A stretch of DNA of 64,000 nucleotides from Phyllobacterium sp. 628 (GTDB taxonomy: Bacteria > Pseudomonadota > Alphaproteobacteria > Rhizobiales > Rhizobiaceae). Of this stretch, positions 49,385 through 57,207 are shown one piece after another (positions within the stretch are counted from its first letter, which is position 1; every line of letters starts with the position of its first letter). The stretch spans positions 689,501 through 753,500 of the forward strand of contig NZ_CP050301.1 in assembly GCF_014189505.1 (NCBI RefSeq). The letters run 5' to 3'. Position numbers and translations under genes: made by a program. Below the pieces are notes generated by a model. That model had not been told where the DNA came from. It searched no databases and was given only the letters and a program-made list of their open reading frames with translations.

Positions 49385-50062
49385 ATGGATAGCAAAAGGG
49401 TGGGTGGCATGACGAGGGCAACAAAGAAGAAAGCCGGGGAAAATCCGGAAAAGACAACGCGGATTCAGGAGATCAACCGCCGTCTGATTTTGGACGCTGC
49501 CCTTGATGCTTTCTCCACCTATGGTTTTCGCGGCACGACCATCGACCAGATCGCCGACAAGGCGGGCATGTCGAAACCGAACCTGCTCTATTATTTCCCG
49601 CGCAAGCAGAACATCTATGTGACGCTGCTGGAAGAAACGCTGGAGGAATGGCTGGCGCCACTGGCCGAAATCGATCCTGAGGGCGACCCGATCGAACAAT
49701 TGCGCAAATACATCACCCTGAAAATCCGCATGTCCGAAAGCCACCCCGAGGCTTCGCGCCTGTTTGCCAACGAAGTGCTGCATGGCGCTCCGGCGATCAG
49801 TGAGTTTCTGAGCAAGCATCTCAAACCGCTGGTGGACGAAAAGGCGGCCATCATCCGCCGCTGGGTGGGCGAAGGCAAACTTGCTCCGGTTGATCCCTAT
49901 CACCTGATTTTCATGATCTGGGCAACCACCCAGCATTATGCCGACTTTGACGTGCAGGTGCGGGCAATCATGGGCAATCAGGTTGGCCGCCCCGGTTTCA
50001 ACGAGCAAACGGCGCAGGCCGTGTTGAGTATCATTTTGAACGGTATCCGCCCGCGCCTGTGA
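49385..50062 (+). CDS. rutR: RutR-type TetR-family pyrimidine repressor
   Basis: 225-residue one-component regulator. The TetR helix-turn-helix is clear: RRLILDAALDAFSTYGFRGTT, then IADKAGMSKPNLLYYFPRKQNIY. The C-terminal region has the RutR-like HPEASRLFANEVLHGAP and WATTQHYADFDVQV of the uracil/thymine pocket. In E. coli RutR binds uracil and releases DNA. Here it is divergent from the catabolic operon with a matching operator between them. Start choice between ATG 49385 and 49409 is uncertain. Confidence 0.93.
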   Translation: MDSKRVGGMTRATKKKAGENPEKTTRIQEINRRLILDAALDAFSTYGFRGTTIDQIADKAGMSKPNLLYYFPRKQNIYVTLLEETLEEWLAPLAEIDPEGDPIEQLRKYITLKIRMSESHPEASRLFANEVLHGAPAISEFLSKHLKPLVDEKAAIIRRWVGEGKLAPVDPYHLIFMIWATTQHYADFDVQVRAIMGNQVGRPGFNEQTAQAVLSIILNGIRPRL

Positions 50063-50071
50063 GGGGCATTT

Positions 50072-50215
50072 GCATTGGCAGTGTACGTGGTTCGACAAGC
50101 TCACCATGAGGGAAATTGCAGCTGCAAATCAAAGCGAGACCTCGCAGAATTTAGCTCCCTGCAATCCACACTCTCCCTCATGGTGAGCTTGTCGAACCAC
50201 GTACTTTGCCAATGC
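50072..50215. repeat. Palindromic repeat family A, copy 3
   Basis: Inner arms GTACGTGGTTCGACAAGC / GCTTGTCGAACCACGTAC, with flanks GCATTGGCA and TGCCAATGC that remain complementary apart from two central mismatches. Note the paired G>A/C>T change (GTAC instead of GCGC-like GTGC) on both arms. The core carries CTCCCTGCAATCC as in copies 1 and 2. It starts ten bases after the rutR stop. Confidence 0.88.
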
Positions 50216-50346
50216 CAAGCACCAATCTCACGCGAAATTGACAGACATCCATTGTGCATTGCACTATTGTCCCGCTGCGCCGCAATATCGGTTGCCGCGT
50301 CTGACTTGCATCAAAGCCAGTTCCCCTGACATCCGGAGACAGACCC

Positions 50347-51084
50347 GTGAAAATATCCGATGTTCGTTCTGCCTATGCCATGCCGCTCACCAACCCGTCC
50401 TATCCGCCGGGTCCGTATCGCTTCATCAACCGTGAATTCGTGGTCATCACCTATCGCACCGATCCAGAAGCGCTGCGTGCCGTGGTGCCGGAGCCGTTGG
50501 AAATCATCGAGCCGGTCGTCAAGTTCGAGTTCATCCGTATGCCTGACTCCACCGGCTTTGGTGACTATACGGAATCCGGTCAGGTCATCCCGGTCCGCTT
50601 CAACGGCAAGGATGGCGTCTACGTCCATTCCATGTATCTCGACGATGATGCGCCAATCGCTGGCGGGCGCGAGATCTGGGGCTTTCCCAAGAAATTGGCC
50701 AGCCCGAAGATCACCCATGAGGGCGAAACCATTCTTGGCACGCTGCACTATGGCAGCGTCCTCTGCGCCACCGGCACAATGGGCTACAAGCACAAGCCTG
50801 CCGACCACGCTGCTGTGCTGAAATCCATGCTGCTGCCGAACTATCTGATCAAGATCATTCCGCATGTGGATGGCACTGCACGCATCTGCGAGGTGGTCGA
50901 ATACCACCTGCAGGATATTGATCTGAAAGGAGCGTGGACTGCCCCGGCCGCGCTTGAACTTCATGCCCATGTCATGGCCAATGTCGCGGGTCTCCCGGTG
51001 CTCGAGGTTTTGTCAGGAACGCATTTTGTTGCTGATCTGACGCTCGGGCTTGGGGAAGTGGTGCATGATTATATGAAGGGATAG
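50347..51084 (+). CDS. adc: Acetoacetate decarboxylase family protein
   Basis: 245-residue protein with a GTG start. The catalytic Schiff-base lysine lies in the family motif [15 protein letters not shown], with a catalytic Glu upstream and [13 protein letters not shown] near the N-terminus. Classical members convert acetoacetate to acetone and CO2. Its place between rutR and preTA raises the possibility that it acts on a keto- or semialdehyde acid from pyrimidine breakdown, but it could simply be an independent gene. Bracketed by family A repeats on both sides. Confidence 0.9.
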   Translation: MKISDVRSAYAMPLTNPSYPPGPYRFINREFVVITYRTDPEALRAVVPEPLEIIEPVVKFEFIRMPDSTGFGDYTESGQVIPVRFNGKDGVYVHSMYLDDDAPIAGGREIWGFPKKLASPKITHEGETILGTLHYGSVLCATGTMGYKHKPADHAAVLKSMLLPNYLIKIIPHVDGTARICEVVEYHLQDIDLKGAWTAPAALELHAHVMANVAGLPVLEVLSGTHFVADLTLGLGEVVHDYMKG

Positions 51085-51103
51085 ATTACGCTGCATGGGC
51101 GTT

Positions 51104-51227
51104 GTGGGTGGTTCGACAAGCTCACCATGAGGGAGAGGGATGATTGCAGGGAGTCAAGTTTTGCGATGCTGACGAATAGCTTGTAACCCACCCATCTCCC
51201 TCATGGTGAGCTTGTCGAACCACGCAC
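51104..51227. repeat. Palindromic repeat family A, copy 4 (inverted core)
   Basis: Outer arms match the other copies (GGTTCGACAAGCTCACCATG and its complement), but the core reads TTGCAGGGAGTCA, the reverse complement of the copy-2 core segment TGACTCCCTGCAA. The element is thus inserted, or flipped, in the opposite orientation. It lies between the convergent adc and preA genes. Confidence 0.88.
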
Positions 51228-51261
51228 GATAGTAACGCAACAAACTTTACACACCGGCAGC

Positions 51262-51289
51262 AAAAAACCCGCCTCAATGGGCGGGTTTT
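51262..51289. terminator. Bidirectional terminator between adc and preA
   Basis: Stem AAAACCCGCC / GGCGGGTTTT with a six-base loop. On the minus strand it is followed by TTTTTTG, a strong U-tract only a few bases after the preA stop; on the plus strand it ends in TTTTG. Confidence 0.88.
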
Positions 51290-51293
51290 GATG

Positions 51294-52604
51294 TTACTCG
51301 GCAGCCACTTTGGCCATCGGGTTGTTCGGATGGGTTGTCCAGTTGGCATAATCCGGCTGGATCGGGGTTTTCGTCCGGGGATCGACACCCTCAGTCATCG
51401 GCACCATGGTGATGCAATTATCAACCGGGCAGACATTGACGCAGAGATTGCAGCCGACGCATTCCTCATCGATCACCTCGAAATGCCTTGCGCCGTCCAC
51501 CATCGCGGTGATGGCCTGATGTGATGTGTCCTCGCAGGCAATGTGGCAGCGGCCGCATTTGATGCACAGGTCCTGATCAATCTGCGCCTTCGTGATGTAA
51601 TTCAGGTTGAGGTACTGCCAGTCGGTCACATTTGGCACAGCCATGCCGCGAAAATCTTCGATAGAGCGGAAGCCGCGTGAATCCATCCAATCGGACAGAC
51701 CGTCGATCATTTCCTGCACAACCTTGAACCCGTAGGTCATCGCCGCCGTGCAGACCTGCACATTGCCGCAACCGAGCGCAATGAATTCTGCGGCATCGCG
51801 CCATGTGGTGATGCCGCCAATGCCCGAGATCGGCAGGCCGCGTGTTTCCGCATCGCGGGCAATTTCCGCCACCATGTTCAGCGCAATCGGCTTGACCGCC
51901 GGGCCGCAATAGCCGCCATGCGAACCGCGTCCGTCAATCGATGGATTGGGTGCGAATGTGTCGAGATCGACCGAGACAATCGAGTTGATCGTGTTGATCA
52001 GCGACACCGCATCGGTGCCGCCGGATTTTGCCGCGCGGGCAGGCTTGCGCACATCGGTGATGTTCGGCGTCAGTTTGGTGATGACGGGCATGCGCGTGTA
52101 CTGTTTGCACCAGCGCACCACCATCTCGATATATTCAGGCACCTGGCCGACGGCCGCGCCCATGCCGCGTTCTGACATGCCATGCGGGCAGCCGAAGTTG
52201 AGCTCGATACCATCCGAACCGGTGGCTTCCACCAGCGGCAGGATGGCCTTCCAGGCTTCCTCCTCGCAGGGCACCATGATCGATGCGATGAGGGCGCGGT
52301 CGGGCCACTTCTTCTTCACTTCGGTCATTTCCCGCAGGTTCACTTCCAGCGGACGGTCGGTAATCAGTTCGATATTGTTGAGGCCGAGCAGACGCCGGTC
52401 GGGTCCATGGATCGCGCCATAGCGCGGGCCGTTGACATTGACGACGGGCGGGCCCTGTTCGCCCAATGTCTTCCAGACCACGCCGCCCCAGCCCGCCTTG
52501 AAGGCGCGCTCGACATTGTAGGCTTTGTCCGTTGGCGGCGCAGAAGCCAGCCAGAATGGGTTGGGGGATTTGATGCCAAGGAAATTCGATGAAAGATCAG
52601 CCAT
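51294..52604 (-). CDS. preA: NAD-dependent dihydropyrimidine dehydrogenase, subunit PreA
   Basis: 436-residue catalytic FMN subunit reducing uracil/thymine to the dihydro forms. The N-terminal TIM-barrel domain has FLGIKSPNPFWLASAPPTDK, GIELNFGCPHGMSERGMGAA and ITKLTPNITDV. The C-terminal ferredoxin part has two [4Fe-4S] motifs, CIKCGRCHIAC and CVGCNLCVNVCP. It pairs with PreT, whose stop is 12 bases upstream. Confidence 0.97.
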   Translation of the reverse strand: MADLSSNFLGIKSPNPFWLASAPPTDKAYNVERAFKAGWGGVVWKTLGEQGPPVVNVNGPRYGAIHGPDRRLLGLNNIELITDRPLEVNLREMTEVKKKWPDRALIASIMVPCEEEAWKAILPLVEATGSDGIELNFGCPHGMSERGMGAAVGQVPEYIEMVVRWCKQYTRMPVITKLTPNITDVRKPARAAKSGGTDAVSLINTINSIVSVDLDTFAPNPSIDGRGSHGGYCGPAVKPIALNMVAEIARDAETRGLPISGIGGITTWRDAAEFIALGCGNVQVCTAAMTYGFKVVQEMIDGLSDWMDSRGFRSIEDFRGMAVPNVTDWQYLNLNYITKAQIDQDLCIKCGRCHIACEDTSHQAITAMVDGARHFEVIDEECVGCNLCVNVCPVDNCITMVPMTEGVDPRTKTPIQPDYANWTTHPNNPMAKVAAE

Positions 52605-52615
52605 TTTGGTTTCCT

Positions 52616-54073
52616 TCAGCCCGCAATGTGGCTTGGATGGGTGGAGTGCTGCGCCTGAGCCGCTGTGCCGTCGGCATTGTCAGCCAGCACGGCCTCGACA
52701 AAGCCGCTGACCTTGTCCGGCTGCTGTGTCAGCGCGCGATGAATGGATTCGGCGGCAAGCTTGCCATCCTGCACCGCGGCTACGGTCAGGTCCTGACCGC
52801 CGGCAATGCAGTCGCCGCCCGCCCAGATGCCTGGTATCGAGGTCCGGCGTTCCTCATCAATGCTGATCCGGCCTTTTGACAGGGCAAGTCCTGTTCCGGC
52901 GAGAATGGCCTCAGCCGGTGTCTGGCCGATCGCCTTGAAGATCTGGTCGCTGGCGAGCGTGATGCTTTCGCCAGTCGTTGCCAGTTTGCCATCCGCCATT
53001 GCCGTATAGTCCAGCGTAATGCCGCAGACTTCACCGGCAGCATTGCGGGTCAGGCCGCGCGGCTGCAACCAGTGACGGATGATCACGCCGGTTTTCAGCG
53101 CCAGCTCCTGCTCATAGGGACTGGCATTCATGCTTTCCGGTCCGCGCCGGTAGGCGATAATGACATTCTCAGCGCCGAGCAGTTTGGTCTGTACCGCGAC
53201 ATCAATAGCCGTCATGCCGCCGCCAATGACCACGACATCGCGACCGACGGAAATTTGCGACAGGTCGTCGCTCTGGCGCAGCACCGAGATGTAATCAACC
53301 GCGTCGATGCAACCGGCAGCATCTTCGCCCTCAAGGCCAAGCTCGTTGACACCGGGCAGGCCCATGCCGAGAAACACCGCGTCAAAACCGGTCTTCAATG
53401 CATCCAGACTGATATCGCGGCCGAGCGCCTTGTCATTCTCGATGGTGATGCCGCCGATTTCCAGAATGAAATCGAGTTCTTTCTGGGCAAAGTCATCGAC
53501 GCTCTTATAGGCGGCGATGCCATATTCATTGAGGCCGCCAGCCTTTGGCCGTGCCTCGAAAATCGTCACGCTGTGACCGTGTTTGGCCAGGCGGTGCGCA
53601 GCGGAGAGACCTGCCGGACCGGCGCCGACAACAGCAACGCTCTTGCCAGTGGCTTCAGCGCGGGTGAACGGATGCTGGCCCTTGTTCATCAGATGGTCGG
53701 TGGCGTAACGCTGCAATAGGCCGATCTTCACCGGTTTGCCTTCGGCAGTTTCACGCACGCAGGCCTGCTCGCACAGAGTTTCCGTCGGGCAGACGCGGGC
53801 GCACATGCCACCCAGAATATTCTCAGCCAGAATGGTCTTGGCCGAACCGGTCGGATTGTCAGCGGCGATCTGGCGGATAAACAGCGGAATGTCGATGCCT
53901 GTCGGGCAGGCATTCATGCATGGTGCGTCATAACAGAAATAGCAGCGGTCGGATTCGACAAAGGCCTCATGCCGGGTCAGTGCCGGGTGCAGATCGGAAA
54001 AAACATCGGTATAGGCCTCGGACTCAAGCCGTCCGGTCCTCACATCACGGATTCCAGAATCGATCGATCCCAT
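52616..54073 (-). CDS. preT: NAD-dependent dihydropyrimidine dehydrogenase, subunit PreT
   Basis: 485-residue flavoprotein subunit that takes electrons from NADH. An N-terminal Fe-S domain (CYFCYDAPCMNACPTGIDIP and later GGMCARVCPTETLCEQACV) precedes FAD-binding VAVVGAGPAGLSAAHRLAKHG and the NAD(P)-binding VVVIGGGMTAIDVAVQTKLLG. The final WAGGDCIAGGQDLTVAAVQDGK is typical of GltD-like proteins. First gene of the preTA operon; an 11/14 RutR-like box lies 130 bases upstream. Confidence 0.96.
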   Translation of the reverse strand: MGSIDSGIRDVRTGRLESEAYTDVFSDLHPALTRHEAFVESDRCYFCYDAPCMNACPTGIDIPLFIRQIAADNPTGSAKTILAENILGGMCARVCPTETLCEQACVRETAEGKPVKIGLLQRYATDHLMNKGQHPFTRAEATGKSVAVVGAGPAGLSAAHRLAKHGHSVTIFEARPKAGGLNEYGIAAYKSVDDFAQKELDFILEIGGITIENDKALGRDISLDALKTGFDAVFLGMGLPGVNELGLEGEDAAGCIDAVDYISVLRQSDDLSQISVGRDVVVIGGGMTAIDVAVQTKLLGAENVIIAYRRGPESMNASPYEQELALKTGVIIRHWLQPRGLTRNAAGEVCGITLDYTAMADGKLATTGESITLASDQIFKAIGQTPAEAILAGTGLALSKGRISIDEERRTSIPGIWAGGDCIAGGQDLTVAAVQDGKLAAESIHRALTQQPDKVSGFVEAVLADNADGTAAQAQHSTHPSHIAG

Positions 54074-54202
54074 GAAATCGCCTCTCCATTTCTAAATCGG
54101 CAGCGTCCCGTTCCCTTTGGGAGCGATGCGATTGGGTGGCGGGCCGGTTTGTCCGGCCCCTGTTGAGGAAAGAATGCCAGATTTTCACAAAAGGTCAAAT
54201 TT

Positions 54203-54218
54203 TTTATCAAACGGTCAA
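54203..54218 (-). promoter_or_regulatory. Candidate RutR operator upstream of preT
   Basis: Read on the minus strand, TTGACCGTTTGATAAA agrees with TTGACCANNTGGTCAA at 11 of 14 fixed positions; one half-site is perfect except for its last base. A second GGTCAA half-site occurs at 54193-54198. The location 130 bases before preT suits repression. Confidence 0.5.
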
Positions 54219-54302
54219 GAAAATCCGAAATAGCATAGTCGCGGCTGCATCGGCGACCCGTGACACCAACACAGATTGATCACAAAATAGGGCGGAAAAA
54301 AG

Positions 54303-55916
54303 CTAGGCGTGGTCTTCCAGAATGAGGCTCGCACCCTTGGCGCCGATCATCATGGCTGCGGCATTGGTATTGCCGGATATGATGTTGGGGAAGATCGAGC
54401 AATCGACGACACGCAGGCCATCGACACCATGGACCCGCAGGCGCGGATCGACCACGGATTGCGCCGGGTCTGGCCCCATCCGGCAGGTGGAAACCGGGTG
54501 ATAGACCGTGCCGCTGCGCCTGCGGAAATCATCAATCAGCGCCTCGTCGCTTTGGCAATCGGGGCCGGGCAGCAGTTCCTCGACGATGAGTTTCGATAGG
54601 GTTGGGGTTGCCGCAATCTTGCGCAGAAATTTCACCGCGTCGAGCATTTCGGCCACATCGTGATTGGTCGAGAAGGCATTGGGCATAATGCGGGGTGCCG
54701 CGAGCGGATCGCTGGAGCGGATATGGATGGAACCGGTGCTGGTGGGACGGCAGTTCGACAGACCGATGGAAAAACCCGGCCACGGGTCTGGCGTCAGGAT
54801 CGGCCGCTCGCCAACCTTGGGACGCACGGTCGAAAACGCCTGGAAGTAAAGCTGCATGTTCGGGCGTGACTGGGATGGATCGGTGCGGAAAAACCCGCCG
54901 CCCTGGTTCATGCTGATCGACAGCGGTCCGGTGCACAGCAGCAGATATTCGATGCCGACAAGCATCTTGCCCCACCATGGCCGCAGCACCTGATTGAGCG
55001 AAGCGACATTGGCACGGTAGGTGTAATTGATCCCCAGATGATCCTGCAGGTGTTCACCCACATGGGCATTGCCATGCACGACGGGAATACCGAGTTCCTG
55101 CAGGCGGGCCGCCTCTCCAATGCCGGAGAGTTCGAGCAGTTGCGGTGAATTGACCGAGCCGCCGCACAGGATCACCTCACGCCCGGCCTTAACGGTTTCG
55201 CTGCGGCCATTGCGGGTGAATTCGACGCCCGTAACGCGCTTGCCCTCGAAGGTCAAACGCTGCACCATTGCGCCAGTTAGAACCGTGACATTGGCGCGCT
55301 TCATAGCCGGGCGCAGAAACGCCCGTGCCGCCGACATGCGCCGTCCGCCCTTGGTGGTCAGCTGAAACGGTCCGGTGCCTTCCTGCGTCTTACCGTTGAA
55401 ATCCGGATTATAGGTAAGGCCCGCTTCCTGCGCCGCCTTCAGAATCTGGTTGGCGAGCGGATGAAACAGCTTTGAGCAATCGGTCACATGCAGCGGGCCG
55501 CCACGGCCAAGGCTTTTTGCCGGTCCGTCATGATCTTCCAGCGTTTTGAACACCGGCAGCACGTCAGCATAACCCCAGCCGGGATTTCCCCGGTCGCGCC
55601 ATTCGTCGTAATCTTCTTTGGCGCCGCGCACATAGACCATGGCATTGATCGAGCTTGATCCGCCCAGCACCTTGCCGCGCGGCCAGTAATCGGCATTGCC
55701 GCCAAGACCCGCATCGGGTTCGGCGCGGTACATCCAGTTGACCGATTTGTCGTAGAAGGTCTTGCCGTAGCCGAGCGGCATCTGCACGAAAAACTTCCGG
55801 TCTGAACCGCCTGCTTCCAGCACCAGCACGGAATAACGCCCGCTTGCGGACAGACGCTCTGCCACAACCGATCCGGCGGAACCTGATCCGACAATGATGA
55901 AGTCAAATGTGCGCAT
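54303..55916 (-). CDS. GMC-family FAD oxidoreductase (choline/alcohol dehydrogenase-like)
   Basis: 537-residue flavoenzyme oxidising an alcohol group. FAD motif FDFIIVGSGSAGSVVAERLS at the N-terminus, GMC signature 1 near GKVLGGSSSINAMVYVRG, signature 2 at GGSVNSPQLLELSGIG, and the active-site His in TVYHPVSTCRMGPD with a second His/Asn near NIISGNTNAAAMMIG. The closest common annotations are choline dehydrogenase and AlkJ-type alcohol dehydrogenase; no betaine genes are nearby, so the substrate is open. Confidence 0.9.
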   Translation of the reverse strand: MRTFDFIIVGSGSAGSVVAERLSASGRYSVLVLEAGGSDRKFFVQMPLGYGKTFYDKSVNWMYRAEPDAGLGGNADYWPRGKVLGGSSSINAMVYVRGAKEDYDEWRDRGNPGWGYADVLPVFKTLEDHDGPAKSLGRGGPLHVTDCSKLFHPLANQILKAAQEAGLTYNPDFNGKTQEGTGPFQLTTKGGRRMSAARAFLRPAMKRANVTVLTGAMVQRLTFEGKRVTGVEFTRNGRSETVKAGREVILCGGSVNSPQLLELSGIGEAARLQELGIPVVHGNAHVGEHLQDHLGINYTYRANVASLNQVLRPWWGKMLVGIEYLLLCTGPLSISMNQGGGFFRTDPSQSRPNMQLYFQAFSTVRPKVGERPILTPDPWPGFSIGLSNCRPTSTGSIHIRSSDPLAAPRIMPNAFSTNHDVAEMLDAVKFLRKIAATPTLSKLIVEELLPGPDCQSDEALIDDFRRRSGTVYHPVSTCRMGPDPAQSVVDPRLRVHGVDGLRVVDCSIFPNIISGNTNAAAMMIGAKGASLILEDHA

Positions 55917-56022
55917 GAAATCCTGACCCGTTCATCGGGACAGGATATCCGGCTTCACCGCGCCAAACCCAAACGGCATTCCGCCATGCCCTATGGAAAA
56001 TACGACAGGCGCAGATGAAATG

Positions 56023-56490
56023 TCAGGAAGATACCTGCGGATCGGGCAATTGCCCGCTGGCCGCCGCGCTGAGATTCTCAAAAAACTGGCTTGCCAGTTT
56101 CTTGGCGGAAGAGGCAATCAGCCGGCTGCCAAGCTGGGCAATTTTGCCGCCCACATCGGCATTGACCACATAGGTCAGCACAGTCTCCTCGCCGTCCTCG
56201 ATCAGCGCGACATCAGCGCCGCCTTTGGCAAATCCGGCAATGCCGCCCTTGCCTTCGCCTGAAATGGTGTAGGACACCGGCGGATTGAGATTGCTCAGTG
56301 TCACCTTGCCGCTGAACCGTGCCTTGACGGGCCCAAGTTTCACGCCGACCGTGGCGTCGAGCTCCGTGCCGGAAACCCATTCAAGGCTTTCACAACCGGG
56401 AATGCAGGCTTTGAGTATTTCCGGATCATTCAGGGCTTTCCATACCGCGTCGCGCGATGCAGCAATGCGTTCTTCGCCGGTCATATCCAT
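56023..56490 (-). CDS. CoxG-like SRPBCC protein
   Basis: 155-residue START/SRPBCC-fold protein: MDMTGEERIAASRDAVWKAL, DPEILKACIPGCESLEW, GPVKARFSGKVTLSNLNPP and GKIAQLGSRLIASSAKKLASQFF match carbon monoxide dehydrogenase subunit G (CoxG), a membrane-recruitment or assembly factor for Mo hydroxylases. No CO dehydrogenase or xanthine dehydrogenase genes are in the window. It precedes the GMC oxidoreductase on the same strand by about 106 bases, so the two may form an operon. Confidence 0.9.
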   Translation of the reverse strand: MDMTGEERIAASRDAVWKALNDPEILKACIPGCESLEWVSGTELDATVGVKLGPVKARFSGKVTLSNLNPPVSYTISGEGKGGIAGFAKGGADVALIEDGEETVLTYVVNADVGGKIAQLGSRLIASSAKKLASQFFENLSAAASGQLPDPQVSS

Positions 56491-56744
56491 GTTTCAAGCT
56501 CTCCCTTGGAGTGCGAAAGCTAAGATAGACGGTTGATCCTGTCCATAATTTATAAAGATTCGTTATTTGTACCAATCTATTAAATCCTGTCACAAAACAT
56601 CATGATACTGGCAACGAAGACTCTGGACCGAACAAGATCAGTGTAATAACAGGGTTAAGACTTTGTGATTCCGCAGGGATGACGGGTACAAAGCACTGAC
56701 AAAGTATTTCTCTACATCACTCATCTCATTAAGGGAGACTGCAC

Positions 56745-57011
56745 ATGAAACTGAAAATGGTTGCCGGCATTTCGCTGCTGGCTGTCGCTCTCGTTGGCTG
56801 CTCGAAAGCTCCGACATGCACCCAGGAAGAGCTGACCAAGAAGGCTGGCGAAGTCACCGCTGCCGTTCAGCAGGTCGTTACCAAGGATCCTTCCAAGGCT
56901 CAGGAAATCGTTACCAAGATGCAGGAGCTTGCTACCAAGTATCAGGGCCAGACCGATCTGAAGGACGCCTGCAAGGCGTATGATGAAGTTCTCGCAGCCA
57001 TCAAGGGCTGA
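56745..57011 (+). CDS. Small lipoprotein, function unknown
   Basis: 88-residue secreted protein with a lipoprotein signal: MKLKMVAGISLLAVALVGC, lipobox LVGC with the cysteine at residue 19. The mature part is highly helical and Lys/Glu/Gln-rich (QEELTKKAGEVTAAVQQVV, SKAQEIVTKMQELATKYQGQ), with two further cysteines (TCTQEE and DACKAY) that could bridge. A strong AGGGAG ribosome-binding site is nine bases upstream and codon choice is strict, suggesting high expression. Confidence 0.82.
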   Translation: MKLKMVAGISLLAVALVGCSKAPTCTQEELTKKAGEVTAAVQQVVTKDPSKAQEIVTKMQELATKYQGQTDLKDACKAYDEVLAAIKG

Positions 57012-57017
57012 TAAATT

Positions 57018-57054
57018 TTGCGCCGCAGTTCCGCCCGGATTTGCGGCGCAATCT
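57018..57054 (+). terminator. Possible terminator after the small lipoprotein gene
   Basis: Ten-base perfect stem TTGCGCCGCA / TGCGGCGCAA with a 14-base loop, starting six bases after the stop codon. The following AATCTA is a poor U-tract, so efficiency is doubtful. Confidence 0.55.
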
Positions 57055-57207
57055 ACCCTGACGTTAAACCGGAAGAGATTCCGTGCTGGCGTAAAATGAC
57101 AGCAGTTCATTGAATTGTAATTTTACGACCTAAATCGATTGAAACAAAATGATTCCGGTGGCAGGTTCGTGCCTGTCAGGATCAAGGCGTGACTTCAGGA
57201 GAGAGAT

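Noticed and set aside
34237..51227. CRISPR array or insertion sequence as explanation of the family A repeats
   Set aside because: The copies are single, widely spaced and palindromic with no spacers, and none contains a transposase frame.
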